From WLND01 sp040398845 (GTDB taxonomy: Bacteria; Actinomycetota; Actinomycetes; S36-B12), in NCBI GenBank assembly GCA_040398845.1, contig JBBATH010000017.1:32514-96513 (forward strand): DNA of 64,000 nt, in the 5' to 3' direction. Shown in pieces: positions 24,579 to 34,012 of this stretch (its first letter is position 1; the number at the start of each line of letters is the position of its first letter). The notes under the pieces were generated by a model. The model worked only from the letters and a program-made list of their open reading frames with translations. It searched no databases and had not been told where the DNA came from. The position numbers and the translations under genes are program-made.

Positions 24579-24641
24579 CTCAGTGCTCCTACCAGCGTCT
24601 TCGTCGGGGCCGCAGTCTATCGCCGCGTTCGGGCCTCTCGG

Positions 24642-27026
24642 TCAGTTGCCGCGGGTGACGAGACCGAGGTTGCCATCCGCGCCGCGGACGACCGCGAGGT
24701 CGCCCTGCTCGTCGGTCCGGCCGACGAGAGCCCCCGCCTGCGTCCATGAGCCAAGGGTTTCTGGTGCGGGGTGCCCGTACGTGTTGCCCACCCCCACGCT
24801 CACGAGTGCAATCCGGCCACCTGACCAGGTTGGAAGCCGCGGGTCCTGATTGCGTGAGCCATGGTGGGGAACCTTCACGACATCGACGCGAAGGTCGGGC
24901 TCGGCAGCGATGATCGCGCTCTGAGCCTCCGCCTCCACATCTCCGGCAAGAAGGAAGGTCGTGCCTTCGGCCTCAAGGACGACGCTGACGCTCGCATTGT
25001 TCGGGATCGACCCGGCGCGGATCACCCGGCGCGGCCACACCACCCGCCAACTCACCGAGCCCGTTGTCCGGACCTCCCCCACTCGCACCGCCACCGGCGC
25101 CGGTGCGATGCCGTCCAGCCAACCGAGCACCATTGCGACCTGTTCGGGCGGGTCGTTGACGGGACTCACGAACACAGCGGCGACCTGCCGGTTGTGCAGG
25201 ATTCCCGGCAGGCCATTGACATGGTCGGCGTGGAAGTGGGTGAGGATGAGTGCGGTGACCGCCGTGACACCGAGGTCGTCGAGGCAAGCATCAATGAGGG
25301 CAGGGTCGGGTCCAGTGTCGATAACAATCGCTGCCTCCTCAGTGTCACGAATGACGAGTCCGTCACCCTGCCCGACTGAACAGGCGACCATGAGCCACCC
25401 GGGAGGTGGCCACCCGCGCCGGCTCGGCGGCGCGATGGCGAGGACCAAGGAAACCACGACGATCACCGCGATCGCGGCCGTCGTCACGGGCCGCGGAACA
25501 CCTTCCGGATATCGGCGGCGCATCAGTCGAACGGCAATGAAGAGCAAAGGGGTCACGAGGGCCAAGAGGAGAACACCCGGGAGACCGGTCGGCCACGGGA
25601 GAGCAGCAAATGGCAGGGTGCTGCAGGTGCTCGCGACCCAGGCGATCCAGGCGGCGGGCATCGCCGCCACCTGAGCGATCCCGGCAGCGGCAGGGAGGCT
25701 GAACGGCGCCACGATTGCTGCGACGAGGCCGAGGATCGTCACCGGTGCCACCGCGGGCATCGCGAGTAGGTTCGCCGGGACCGCAACCCATCCGACGCTC
25801 ACCCCCATCGCGACGAGCAGCGGAAGGGTCGCAAGTTGCGCGGCGGTGGTGACGGCCACGCCCTCCTGCAGGGCCGGTGGCCAGCGCCTCGTCATCCGCC
25901 AGCGCGCGAGACCCGCGGCAACGGAGGGGGTGAGGAGGATGAGTCCACCGGTCGCGAACACCGAAAGCCCGAAGGCCCAGGAGACGGCGAGCGCGGGCGA
26001 TACGACAACGAGCACGAGCACTGCCGTGGCGAGAACCGCCGGCCCGGACCGCCGGCCCCCGGTAAGGAGTGCGAGGAGCATCACCACCCCCATGACGGCC
26101 GCGCGAACGACGCTCGGCTGCGGCCGAACGAGAACGACGAAGTAGCCGAGGGCTGCCAGCGCCACGATCACGCGTGTGGGCATGCGCCAGCGAAGCATCC
26201 GTGCGATGACGAGCACGACCGCCAGAATTATCGCGACGTTGCCGCCACTGACTGCGGTGAGATGCGAGAGGCCTGACGCCCGCATTGAGTCATCGAGGCT
26301 TGCCGACTGCAGTGACTCGTCGCCGACCGACAGGCCCGCGACGAGTGCCGCTGCGTCCGGCCCAACCCCCGCGAGCGATGTTCGAAGCCCCTCGCGCATT
26401 GATGATGCCGCTGCATCGATCGGGCCGGGTGACCGCAGGATTGCTATCCCGGATTTGGAGCGCATCGTGAGCACCGCCGCGAGATCGGGTTTCGCCGCCG
26501 GCCCGAGCCTGCCGGATATCACGATCTCGGTACCGGGCGCGGGGACAAGATCGGGGTCGTCGACGCGCATGCTGATCGGGAGGTCGACGAGCACTCGCTC
26601 CCCGCGGGCGGAGATCACGCTCGTGGCGATACGCACCTCGGTCGAGGACGAGGCTTGCCACACCGCCGCCGAGCCATTGGCTCTGGTGACGGGCTCACCG
26701 TTGACGACGGCGATGACCTCTGCTGAGGCTCGCGCGTTGGCCCAGCCCGCGACCGGCTCAGCTGTGGTGGCCCAGACCTGAGCGCCTGCCGAACAGGCGC
26801 CGAGCATGAGGCCCAAGGCCGCCGAGAGTAGCGCTGGACGCCACGCGTTCGGTAGTCGAATGGCCGAGGCGATGAGGGCGAGGGCCGCCGCGCACACCGA
26901 CGCAGCGATGGCGATCGCCTGGCCGTGCCGTTCCACCGGATCCCCCACGAATGCGGCCCCGACGATGACAACCACGGCGGCGAACCATGCCGTCGCCGCC
27001 GGCAGGAGCAGTCGCGCGTCGATCAC
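24642..27026 (-). CDS. comEC: ComEC/Rec2 DNA-uptake channel protein
   Basis: A 794-residue competence protein. It has an N-terminal membrane region with an OB-like segment (about 120-200), the multi-helix Competence domain (about 220-520, containing SGLSHLTAVSGGNVAI), and a C-terminal metallo-beta-lactamase-like domain with LTHFHADHVNGLPG. ComEC carries single-stranded DNA across the membrane during transformation. The start overlaps the comEA stop by four bases. With ComEA present, natural competence is possible. Confidence 0.95.
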   Translation of the reverse strand: MIDARLLLPAATAWFAAVVVIVGAAFVGDPVERHGQAIAIAASVCAAALALIASAIRLPNAWRPALLSAALGLMLGACSAGAQVWATTAEPVAGWANARASAEVIAVVNGEPVTRANGSAAVWQASSSTEVRIATSVISARGERVLVDLPISMRVDDPDLVPAPGTEIVISGRLGPAAKPDLAAVLTMRSKSGIAILRSPGPIDAAASSMREGLRTSLAGVGPDAAALVAGLSVGDESLQSASLDDSMRASGLSHLTAVSGGNVAIILAVVLVIARMLRWRMPTRVIVALAALGYFVVLVRPQPSVVRAAVMGVVMLLALLTGGRRSGPAVLATAVLVLVVVSPALAVSWAFGLSVFATGGLILLTPSVAAGLARWRMTRRWPPALQEGVAVTTAAQLATLPLLVAMGVSVGWVAVPANLLAMPAVAPVTILGLVAAIVAPFSLPAAAGIAQVAAMPAAWIAWVASTCSTLPFAALPWPTGLPGVLLLALVTPLLFIAVRLMRRRYPEGVPRPVTTAAIAVIVVVSLVLAIAPPSRRGWPPPGWLMVACSVGQGDGLVIRDTEEAAIVIDTGPDPALIDACLDDLGVTAVTALILTHFHADHVNGLPGILHNRQVAAVFVSPVNDPPEQVAMVLGWLDGIAPAPVAVRVGEVRTTGSVSWRVVWPRRVIRAGSIPNNASVSVVLEAEGTTFLLAGDVEAEAQSAIIAAEPDLRVDVVKVPHHGSRNQDPRLPTWSGGRIALVSVGVGNTYGHPAPETLGSWTQAGALVGRTDEQGDLAVVRGADGNLGLVTRGN

Positions 27027-27787
27027 ACATGCACCAGCGGCCTCAACTGCTCCAGGATCGAATCCCCGATGCCCGAGACCTCTCCGAGTTCGTCGATGCT
27101 ACGAAAGGAGCCGTTCGTGGTTCGCCAGTCGACGATGCGCTGGGCGAGTACCGGGCCAACCCCGGGCAGAGACTCGAACTCGCTCGCACTCGCCCAATTG
27201 AGTCCGACACCGGGGCCCGCGCCCCCGCCCTGCCCGCCGTTCGGGGCTCCATCGGCGGTGACGACGATCTGCTCCCCGTCGACGACGATCCGGGCGAGAT
27301 TAACCGACGATAGGGCTTTGGGGGTCTTCACTCCCCCTGCCGCCGTGATTGCGTCATCGACCCGGGCTCCAGCCGGTAGCCTCAGCAGCCCGGGCTTATG
27401 CACCGCCCCGAGCACATGGACGACGACATCGGCGCCACCAATGCCCGTTGCTGGATCAGCGCCAGCCACCGAGCTCCCCTCAGCCGTCAGGACCGGAGCC
27501 ATCGCCACGGCCCTCGGACGCCCCTGCCACCACATCCACCCCGCAATGAGCCCGGCGGCGCAGACGAGCGCGATCACCGCCCGAAGGGACCGCCGATCCA
27601 GCCGGGTAAGAATCCCGGTCGCAGCGATCTGTGTCGGTGCGGGAGCCGAATCAGGATCGGTCACAGCCTCAGGGTCAACGTCATTGACAGGTACTGCCAA
27701 GGGACGCCACTGGTCCGCTAGTCGCTGCAACCGATTCATGACCTGGTCGTCGAAGTCGTTGCGTGCCGCAAGGATCCGTGGATTCAT
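27023..27787 (-). CDS. comEA: ComEA-like DNA-binding competence protein
   Basis: A 254-residue protein. One TM helix (about 70-88), then an SLBB-like domain VVVHVLGAVHKPGLLRLPAG, then a helix-hairpin-helix DNA-binding domain LPGVGPVLAQRIVDWR and VSGIGDSILEQLRP at the C-terminus. The layout is that of actinobacterial ComEA. It binds double-stranded DNA outside the membrane for ComEC. A second start, MNRLQRL, lies 16 residues in. Confidence 0.92.
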   Translation of the reverse strand: MNPRILAARNDFDDQVMNRLQRLADQWRPLAVPVNDVDPEAVTDPDSAPAPTQIAATGILTRLDRRSLRAVIALVCAAGLIAGWMWWQGRPRAVAMAPVLTAEGSSVAGADPATGIGGADVVVHVLGAVHKPGLLRLPAGARVDDAITAAGGVKTPKALSSVNLARIVVDGEQIVVTADGAPNGGQGGGAGPGVGLNWASASEFESLPGVGPVLAQRIVDWRTTNGSFRSIDELGEVSGIGDSILEQLRPLVHV

Positions 27788-27882
27788 GCCCGGACGTTAC
27801 GAACATCGAACCAGCCTCTGCAAGCCTGAGGTTCAACTTGGGGAGGAAATCCCCTCGGCTCGACACCCTGTGGATTGGCCGC

Positions 27883-28458
27883 TCAGTGCCAGATGGCCTG
27901 GCGCAGATTGCGCCAGTGGCGTCCGAGAACGAGGGCGGCGAGCACGACCGCAAACACTGCGTCGGAACCATCGGCCCAGCCGACTCGCCAGTAGACGACT
28001 CCGGTGATCGCGAGCACTGCTGCTGCGATCGCCGCGCCAATCCCCACGCGGTGGAACACCGCCACGCCGATGCCGAAGGCGGCGAGCACAGGGATCGCGA
28101 ACCAGGGTTGCACGCCGAGGATCGCGCCGAGGGTCGTCGAGACGCCCTTGCCTCCGCGGCCCTTGAGAAAGGGCGAGGTGATGTGGCCGAGAACAGCGGC
28201 AAGGCCGGCAATCTCTCCCGCGATCTCACCGGCGAGCATGCCGAAGACGAGAGCGGGGACGAGGCCCTTGAGGATGTCCAGGAACCCGACGAGCACTCCC
28301 CATTTCGGGCCGAGGGCCCTCCCGACATTCGTCGCCCCCGGATTACCGGAACCCACCTGTCGCAGGTCCTTGCCGAACACCCGCGCGATGAGCACCGCCG
28401 GGTTGATGGATCCGAGCGCGTATCCGCAGACGGCCGCGAGCCCCCACCACAGCAACAT
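27883..28458 (-). CDS. plsY: Glycerol-3-phosphate acyltransferase PlsY
   Basis: A 191-residue integral membrane acyltransferase from ATG 28458 (GTG 28464 also possible); the much longer open frame to 28749 crosses degV. Motifs are SINPAVLIARV, VGSGNPGATNVGRALG and KGRGGKGVSTTLG, the three PlsY loops. It uses acyl-phosphate to make lysophosphatidic acid. It starts about 20 bases after the degV stop, so the two genes are probably co-transcribed, linking a fatty-acid-binding protein with phospholipid synthesis. Confidence 0.93.
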   Translation of the reverse strand: MLLWWGLAAVCGYALGSINPAVLIARVFGKDLRQVGSGNPGATNVGRALGPKWGVLVGFLDILKGLVPALVFGMLAGEIAGEIAGLAAVLGHITSPFLKGRGGKGVSTTLGAILGVQPWFAIPVLAAFGIGVAVFHRVGIGAAIAAAVLAITGVVYWRVGWADGSDAVFAVVLAALVLGRHWRNLRQAIWH

Positions 28459-28477
28459 ATTCACCGGACGAGCGCGT

Positions 28478-29329
28478 TCATGCGTCGTCCCGACCCGACA
28501 CGACCACCGCAACCATGCCGGGGCCCACATGCGCCCCGACGACGCCTCCGACGGGGCATTCGACGACGGACGCTGCCGGCAGTCGCGTGCGCAGATTGGC
28601 CGCGAGGTCCGCGGCACGGGCGCCCGCGGACAGGTGCTGCACAGCAATATCGACCGGTCGTGAGCCGGCGAATTCGGATGCGATCTCGGTGAGCCTGGCG
28701 AGGGCTCGACTGGCGGTCCGGACCTTCTCGAGCATCGCCACCCGACCATCGTCGATGTGGAGCAGCGGCTTCACCTGAAGCGCATGACCGACTGCGGCGC
28801 GCGCAGCACTCACCCGCCCGCCTCGCCGCAGATACTCCAGGGTGTCGACGTAGAAGGTGACCTGGGCACTTTCGGCTCTGCGCCTGACTGCCTCGGCGAC
28901 CTCTAGAGCGCTCGCACCCGCCGCAGCGAGTCGCGCACCGGCCACTGCCGCGAAGCCCAGGCCCATCGCGATGGTGCGCGAATCGACGACCTCGACGGGG
29001 AGGGGGGCCTCCTTGGCTGCAAGCAGCGCTGACTCGTAGGTGGCAGATAGGTCAGCGGAGAGGGTCACCGCGACGACGTGGCTGGCACCAGCCTTGGCTG
29101 CCGCGGCAAAGGCCTGGAGGAATCGTTCCGGTGAAGGCCGCGAGGTGGTGACCGGTTGCCACTGCTCGAGGGCCCGGATCACGGCCTGTGCCTGGTCGTC
29201 GTCAGTCTCGTCATGCGGACGACCGCCAACAATCACTTGGACGGGGACGACCGCGATCGACTCGGATTGTGCCCAGCCCTTGGGCAGGTAGGAGGTCGAG
29301 TCGGTGACGACGACCACACGGTCAACCAT
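28478..29329 (-). CDS. DegV-family fatty-acid-binding protein
   Basis: A 283-residue DegV protein starting VDRVVVVTDSTSYLPKG, with the family motifs TSRPSPERFLQAF, VVDSRTIAMGLGF and VDTLEYLRRGGRVS. Members bind fatty acids and act with fatty-acid kinase or serve as carriers. Its place directly before plsY fits supply of acyl groups. The start is an ATG with no strong SD. Confidence 0.93.
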   Translation of the reverse strand: MVDRVVVVTDSTSYLPKGWAQSESIAVVPVQVIVGGRPHDETDDDQAQAVIRALEQWQPVTTSRPSPERFLQAFAAAAKAGASHVVAVTLSADLSATYESALLAAKEAPLPVEVVDSRTIAMGLGFAAVAGARLAAAGASALEVAEAVRRRAESAQVTFYVDTLEYLRRGGRVSAARAAVGHALQVKPLLHIDDGRVAMLEKVRTASRALARLTEIASEFAGSRPVDIAVQHLSAGARAADLAANLRTRLPAASVVECPVGGVVGAHVGPGMVAVVVSGRDDA

Positions 29330-29404
29330 GCCAAGAGCCTATTCGCCCCGCGGCCGGCTCACGGCATGAAGCAGCCAGCGGGCACCAGTCAAGGCTTCGC
29401 GTTC

Positions 29405-30334
29405 CTATTGGTGGACCCGTCGTCGCTGGGGCTGGTAGAGAGTTTCTGCCCAGGGGTGATCGAGCATGTCACCCGGGACCACGGGCAAGCCAGCACGTCG
29501 CCGCTCCTGCTCGCGGAGGAAGGATTCGCGCGATTGCTCCGGCGCCTGCGAACGATCTTGCGCCACGGGGTTCCGCGGGATCAGGTCCTCCCCCTCGTCC
29601 TCCATTTCATCAAAGCGGGCACCGAGAACGCTTTCGCTGCTCTCGTGGGAACCTGATCCAAGGTTCTGCTGCCGCCCTCGAACGGCGTCTGGCCCCCGTT
29701 GCGGCATCGCTCGTTGCATTGCCATCGCTCGTTGCAGCGCAATCGCCTTAGGCTGCATGTCGAATGCGGCCCCGGCCTCTCTCTCTGCCTCCTCGACTAA
29801 GGAGGTGCCGTTTCCGCCCGGTCCAACCTGCCCGTTCGCGGGATCAGCTCGGCCTTCGCGGGTGGCGGCGTTCGCTGCCCGGCCCAGGACGCCCATCTCT
29901 GCCGGAATTCCTCTCCGCCGAGGAGGAAGCGCGTAGCGATCACCCTGGAATACGTTCCCAAGATTGGCCTCCTCGTAATCATCGAAGGCGGGCGGACGAG
30001 GATTCGGCCTCGGCTGCTCCTGTGCTCGCCGCCCACCCCCACCGAAGAGTCGCCGCAGCCCTGATCCCAGGGCATTGCCGATCGCACCGAACGCGCCCCC
30101 GATCGACCGGCCAACCCGGCCCCAAAACCCTCGTCGAGCCGGCTGGGGAGGAGCGGCTTCAACGGCCGGCTCCCCGAGTTGGCCCCCCGGCCTTCCTCCC
30201 CGCAAACCCGACGCGAAAGCCCCGCGGTCGTTCTCACTCGTCGGGCGATCGGCGTAGAAGTCGTCATGACGCCCCGGATCCTGCACCCGGCGCGAGTGCA
30301 CGTTCTCCTCCGAAAGGAGGCCGTAATCGCTCAT
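29405..30334 (-). CDS. Uncharacterised Gly/Arg/Pro-rich protein with amphipathic segment
   Basis: A 309-residue protein of no family I recognise. It has no signal peptide. Residues about 68-105 (RRGFWGRVGRSIGG, AFGAIGNALGSGLRRLFGGG) form a Gly-rich, cationic, amphipathic stretch that could bind or disrupt membranes. The rest is polar, with Gln/Met repeats (ALQRAMAMQRAMPQRG) and charged tails, and probably disordered. It lies between degV and the cytochrome b5 gene at the start of the accessory island. Confidence 0.65.
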   Translation of the reverse strand: MSDYGLLSEENVHSRRVQDPGRHDDFYADRPTSENDRGAFASGLRGGRPGGQLGEPAVEAAPPQPARRGFWGRVGRSIGGAFGAIGNALGSGLRRLFGGGGRRAQEQPRPNPRPPAFDDYEEANLGNVFQGDRYALPPRRRGIPAEMGVLGRAANAATREGRADPANGQVGPGGNGTSLVEEAEREAGAAFDMQPKAIALQRAMAMQRAMPQRGPDAVRGRQQNLGSGSHESSESVLGARFDEMEDEGEDLIPRNPVAQDRSQAPEQSRESFLREQERRRAGLPVVPGDMLDHPWAETLYQPQRRRVHQ

Positions 30335-30412
30335 GACATTGGTGGTAACAATCCGCTTTTGGCGACGTTCGACGCCTCCCTGAGGGCATTGAGGTCGCTC
30401 GCTCGTGGTCGA

Positions 30413-31096
30413 CTAGTCGTCGTCACCATTGCCGTCGTCATCATCATCGCCATTATCGTCGTTATCGTCGCCAACACTTGGCGCCTTCGCCACAGCGGTC
30501 GCGGTGGCAGATGCGGTCCCATCGGTGCCGATCTGGAGGGGTGCGAGTGACGCGAGCGCCGCCTGATTGCCTGCATGCTGTCCAGTGAATGCCGCTGTTC
30601 CATTCGTGCCACACAACGCGATGATGCGTGCGGCTCCGCCGGGGTGGCTGGCAATGAAGGGGGTCAGGTTGTAGACCCGCCCGCTGATCGTTGTCCAGCA
30701 GTCTGCGGGGGTCGCGTGCGTCGCGACCATAGCGGCAGTAATGACCGACCCACTCGAGGACGAGGGCGAAGAGGGCGTCGCAGCAACCTTGAGCGCGCCG
30801 ATGCGGTAACGGGCGAGGGTTTTTCGGGGGTCAGACTGACCGCTGTGCTCGCCGGTGAAGGCGGCAGTGCCGTTCTTGCCACACAGGGATTTGATCATGC
30901 CCGCGCCACCCGGATGACGCTTGATGTACTTGGTGACGTCGTAGACACTCGTCCCGACGATCGTCCAGCACGACGACGTTGAGGCATGCTTCGCGACCTG
31001 CGCGGACGTATACGAAGGGGCTGCGACGGCGGCCGGCGCCATGGCGACGGCGATGAACCCGGCTGTTGCTAGGACGGTGATGAACCTGCGCCTCAT
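30413..31096 (-). CDS. Secreted protein with two cytochrome b5-like heme domains
   Basis: A 227-residue exported protein with a signal peptide ending AVAAP (about residue 27). Two cytochrome b5-like domains follow in tandem. Domain 1 has HPGG at 61-64 and the second heme-ligand candidate His84; domain 2 has His151 and His174 in the same arrangement. Each carries a Cys pair (43/72 and 133/162) that could form a disulfide. The C-terminus is an Asp/Asn/Gly repeat tail. It is probably a periplasmic or surface heme/electron-transfer protein. A single-domain paralogue lies at 36.9-37.3 kb. Confidence 0.86.
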   Translation of the reverse strand: MRRRFITVLATAGFIAVAMAPAAVAAPSYTSAQVAKHASTSSCWTIVGTSVYDVTKYIKRHPGGAGMIKSLCGKNGTAAFTGEHSGQSDPRKTLARYRIGALKVAATPSSPSSSSGSVITAAMVATHATPADCWTTISGRVYNLTPFIASHPGGAARIIALCGTNGTAAFTGQHAGNQAALASLAPLQIGTDGTASATATAVAKAPSVGDDNDDNGDDDDDGNGDDD

Positions 31097-31199
31097 GGCG
31101 TCTCCTTTGAGCTAATGGCCGAAGACTCCAGTTTCTCGCTCGCCCAAGACGCCGTCGACCTATTCCTCATCATGCGCCACCCCCCGTGGGGATTCAAAT

Positions 31200-31345
31200 C
31201 GGAGCGTGAAGTACCGGGAGACATCAATCACCCCGGCAAGAAGACCGATCCGCCGCTGCGCCGTCTCGACGGGCGCAGCGGGCGCATCGGGCGGAACCAA
31301 CGCCGAAGGGTCCCTGCCGATTCTGCGACCCGACCACGAGGCCGA
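31200..31345 (-). pseudogene. Relic of a Phd-type antitoxin
   Basis: The minus strand reads VPPDAPAAPVETAQRRIGLLAGVIDV, matching the C-terminal half of the intact Phd antitoxin at 36501-36746 (FDAPDELAQRRIGFLAEVIEV). There is no usable start, and the upstream frame is disrupted. DNA similarity to the intact copy is also plain around 31215-31260. Confidence 0.65.
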
Positions 31346-31392
31346 TGCCCCGCTGCCGGATCGTCAACTGCTTCCCGAGGGGCACCCCGTCC

Positions 31393-32013
31393 GTGGCTAC
31401 ATCGCCCGTCGCCCTGCCCGACGCCGTCGCAGGCCACCTCTACGACTCCCCGTTCAACACAGACGACCCCCGCATCGACCTCGCCCTCGACAACGCCCTC
31501 GCCTCCATCGGCACCATCGGCTACCACCGCACCCGCCTCGTCAACATCGCCACGAAGACCGGCGTGAGCGAAGGCTTCATCCTCATCCGCTTCACCACCA
31601 AGCTCGGCCTCATGCGCGCCATCATCGACGCCGGCTACGCCGAGGGCTACCAGGCATTCATCGACTACCAGGAACGCATCGCCGCCGAGCACGGCCCCGG
31701 CATCGCCGAAGACACCGCCTGGCGCCAATACCTCGACCCCCGCATCAGCGACCGCCAGACCCTCGGCATGGAAACCGACCGCCTCAGCCTGTTCAACCCC
31801 ACCATGCGCGACACCACCTTCCCCCAAGACCTCGCCGTCCTCGACCAGCAGCTCGCCGCAACCCCCGACACCGACCCCAACACCGCCACCGGCCGCATCC
31901 ACCTCGACTTCGCCACCGGCCACGGCCTGCCCATCACCGCACTCCTCCTCCCCGAAGCCTGGACACTGCCCTTCAACACCATCACCGAGCCCTACCTCCA
32001 GAACACCCCGTGA
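31393..32013 (+). CDS. TetR-family regulator
   Basis: A 206-residue protein from GTG 31393, preceded by GAGGGG; ATG 31345 is a longer option. The HTH reads TRLVNIATKTGVSEGFILIRF, with the YH and F positions usual for TetR. The ligand domain contains AWRQYLDPRISDRQTLGM and ends EPYLQNTP. A truncated second copy with an internal 156-base deletion lies at 34244-34432. The third-position bias (almost all C) is extreme, which suggests a recent origin different from its neighbours. Confidence 0.75.
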   Translation: MATSPVALPDAVAGHLYDSPFNTDDPRIDLALDNALASIGTIGYHRTRLVNIATKTGVSEGFILIRFTTKLGLMRAIIDAGYAEGYQAFIDYQERIAAEHGPGIAEDTAWRQYLDPRISDRQTLGMETDRLSLFNPTMRDTTFPQDLAVLDQQLAATPDTDPNTATGRIHLDFATGHGLPITALLLPEAWTLPFNTITEPYLQNTP

Positions 32014-32169
32014 ACCGTCGGTTCGAGCCCGTGACGCAACTGGGGTCTATCACTGAAACGGTGTGAGCGGCCGGATCCGCCCGGCAAGTCTCGGCGTGAA
32101 GGGCGAGCTCTCCGTGCGCCGCATCACCAGGCCCGGCGACGCCATCACGACGGATCGAGCACTCGCCCT

Positions 32170-32505
32170 TCAACCCACGATCCCGCAGATACGACGCAAC
32201 AGCACGACCGTCCGCATGCCCTGCTTCTTCGCCCTGCGGATGATCGCATTCAACGTCACCTCACCAACCGGTGTGAGATCACCGTCGAAAACGGCAAGAA
32301 AACGCGTTCGCTTAACCTGGCTCAGGCTCGGCTGCTTGACGCCGCTGAGAGCCGACAAGCACGACTGCGTCATGCCGGCATCGAACCTGACGTCGCGCAC
32401 GATGGTGGAGCGATCCACACCAGGAACATAGCAAGCGGTGCTCTGTGTCCCGACAAATTGACCATCCACGCACGGACTCGTTAAATAACCTAAGTGTTGA
32501 GGCAA
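32170..32505 (-). pseudogene. Possible XRE-type HTH fragment
   Basis: A 111-residue frame whose middle part RFDAGMTQSCLSALSGVKQPSLSQ resembles the HTH of an XRE antitoxin (consensus G-x-T-Q-x-x-L-A-x-x-x-G-V-x-Q-x-x-L-S). The flanks match nothing I know and there is no SD at the ATG. It may be the remnant of a TA regulator. The rest of the 32014-32539 stretch holds no convincing gene. Confidence 0.35.
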
Positions 32506-32539
32506 TTAGTATGATTAAGGCGTTCATTGGGAGGTTCGC

Positions 32540-33595
32540 GTGCTGTCATTTGCCAGCCTTGGGCGATCCATCGGGTCGGTTCCTGGCTCGGTCGTCGCGC
32601 GGCTCCGCCGCATCGACACCGGTCGCGGCCGTGAGGACCTTTACCGCAACCAACTGCCTGCGCTGCTGACCGAACTCGCACTCCGAGCTCGAGTCGAGTC
32701 GATCACGGCATCCTCCGCGCTCGAAGGGATCGCGGTACCGGACCCCGTCCGCGCGGTCCGGATCATCGAGGGCAAGGTGCCGGTGTTTCGCAACCGGAGT
32801 GAGCAGGAGTTCGCCGGCTACCGCGCAGCCTTGGACTACTTGATGACCGACACGTGGCAACCGTTGAACATCGGCCTTCTCCTGCACCTCCACGCCCTGC
32901 TCTTCGAGAAGACCGAAGGCGGGGGCGGTGCATTCAAGTCCAGCGACAACCTCGTGGTCGACCGTTCGTCCGACGGCACGATCGAGGTCCGGTTCGTGCC
33001 GGTCCCCGCGGCACGTACGGAGTTCTACACCGCCGAACTGATCAGCCGTTTCAACTCCGCCGCCGGGACCGGTGCTCACCACCCGATCTTGCTCGTCGGG
33101 CTGTTCGCCCTCGACCTATTGACCATCCACCCCTTCGATGACGGCAACGGTCGAGTTGCTAGGGCGCTCACCAATGCTCTCCTGGCCGACGCTGACTACG
33201 GAGTTGGCCGCTACGTATCGCTCGAGGGGATCATCGCCAGCACCTCGGACGACTACTACGACTCGCTCCTCGCATCGAAGCACGGGTGGCACGACGAGGC
33301 CAACGACCCCTGGCCGTGGTTGTCCTACTTCGTCGACACGGTCGCCACTGCCTACGACACCTTCAAATCCAAGGCAGCGTCCGATCGCACTCATGGCACC
33401 AAGCAGGAGCGGGTACGGGACTACGTACTCCACCGTGCTGACTCTGTGTTCCGGATTGCCGACATCCGCGCCGCCATGCCAGGTGTGTCGGACCAGACCA
33501 TCCGGCTCACGCTGGACGCGCTCAAGACCGAGAGACTCATCACCCCCGAGGGCGTCGGCCGAGGGGCAGTCTGGCGGCGGTCGCGCAAGGAATAG
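32540..33595 (+). CDS. Fic-family protein with N-terminal inhibitory helix
   Basis: A 351-residue Fic protein from GTG 32540, with GGGAGG five bases upstream. The Fic core HPFDDGNGRVAR begins at residue 197. An intramolecular inhibitory motif SSALEG (Ser58-x3-Glu62-Gly63) is present, placing it among class II (self-inhibited) Fic enzymes. The C-terminal domain is a winged helix (IRAAMPGVSDQTIRLTLDAL). It probably AMPylates or otherwise modifies a target with a nucleotide. It lies directly before BrnTA. Confidence 0.9.
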   Translation: MLSFASLGRSIGSVPGSVVARLRRIDTGRGREDLYRNQLPALLTELALRARVESITASSALEGIAVPDPVRAVRIIEGKVPVFRNRSEQEFAGYRAALDYLMTDTWQPLNIGLLLHLHALLFEKTEGGGGAFKSSDNLVVDRSSDGTIEVRFVPVPAARTEFYTAELISRFNSAAGTGAHHPILLVGLFALDLLTIHPFDDGNGRVARALTNALLADADYGVGRYVSLEGIIASTSDDYYDSLLASKHGWHDEANDPWPWLSYFVDTVATAYDTFKSKAASDRTHGTKQERVRDYVLHRADSVFRIADIRAAMPGVSDQTIRLTLDALKTERLITPEGVGRGAVWRRSRKE

Positions 33596-33701
33596 CGGTC
33601 AGAGGCAAGGAGAAACACGGGCCGTGGATGATCCCGATTCGCGGGGATGCCGCCGCGGAATGAACACATTTTGTCCAGTCCTCGCGTGTGATACCTGCGT
33701 C

Positions 33702-33718
33702 GGGATAGTTTCTATCCC
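33702..33718. promoter_or_regulatory. Palindromic operator upstream of brnT
   Basis: GGGATAG-TTT-CTATCCC, a perfect 7-bp inverted repeat, 30 bases upstream of the brnT GTG. BrnA antitoxins autoregulate through ribbon-helix-helix binding, and this is the obvious candidate site. Confidence 0.6.
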
Positions 33719-33748
33719 CTTTTCGACAATTCCATGTAGCATCGGGTC

Positions 33749-34012
33749 GTGCAATTCGAGTTCGACCCAGGCAAGTCCGCTTCGAACTTGGCCAAGCACG
33801 GGATCGACTTCGCTGACGCGAAGGCGCTGTGGGACGACGAAGACCATCTCGAGGTGCCGGCCCGCACGCAGGACGAACCTCGCTGGGTCGTTATCGGACG
33901 CATCGAAGGGCGCGCGTGGACGGCCATCATCACGCGGCGGCAAAGTTCGACACGGATCATCTCGGTCCGTCGAGCACGACCATCTGAGGAGGCGCTGCAT
34001 GAAGGCCACTGA
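33749..34012 (+). CDS. brnT: BrnT-type RNase toxin
   Basis: An 87-residue BrnT from GTG 33749. It has the family start FEFDPGKSASNLAKHGIDFADA and the C-terminal RIISVRRARPSEEALH. BrnT is a RelE-fold ribonuclease that inhibits translation. The BrnA antitoxin gene begins within its 3' end, a 14-base overlap that is the normal toxin-first order. Confidence 0.93.
   Translation: MQFEFDPGKSASNLAKHGIDFADAKALWDDEDHLEVPARTQDEPRWVVIGRIEGRAWTAIITRRQSSTRIISVRRARPSEEALHEGH

Noticed and set aside
27840..27854. Hairpin GGGGA-N5-TCCCC after plsY
   Set aside because: The five-base stem without a T-run is too weak to call a terminator.
30331..30412. Short coding-like tail SDLNALREASNVAKSGLLPP before the Gly/Arg-rich gene
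   Set aside because: Only about 22 codons look coding, and no start or family can be given.
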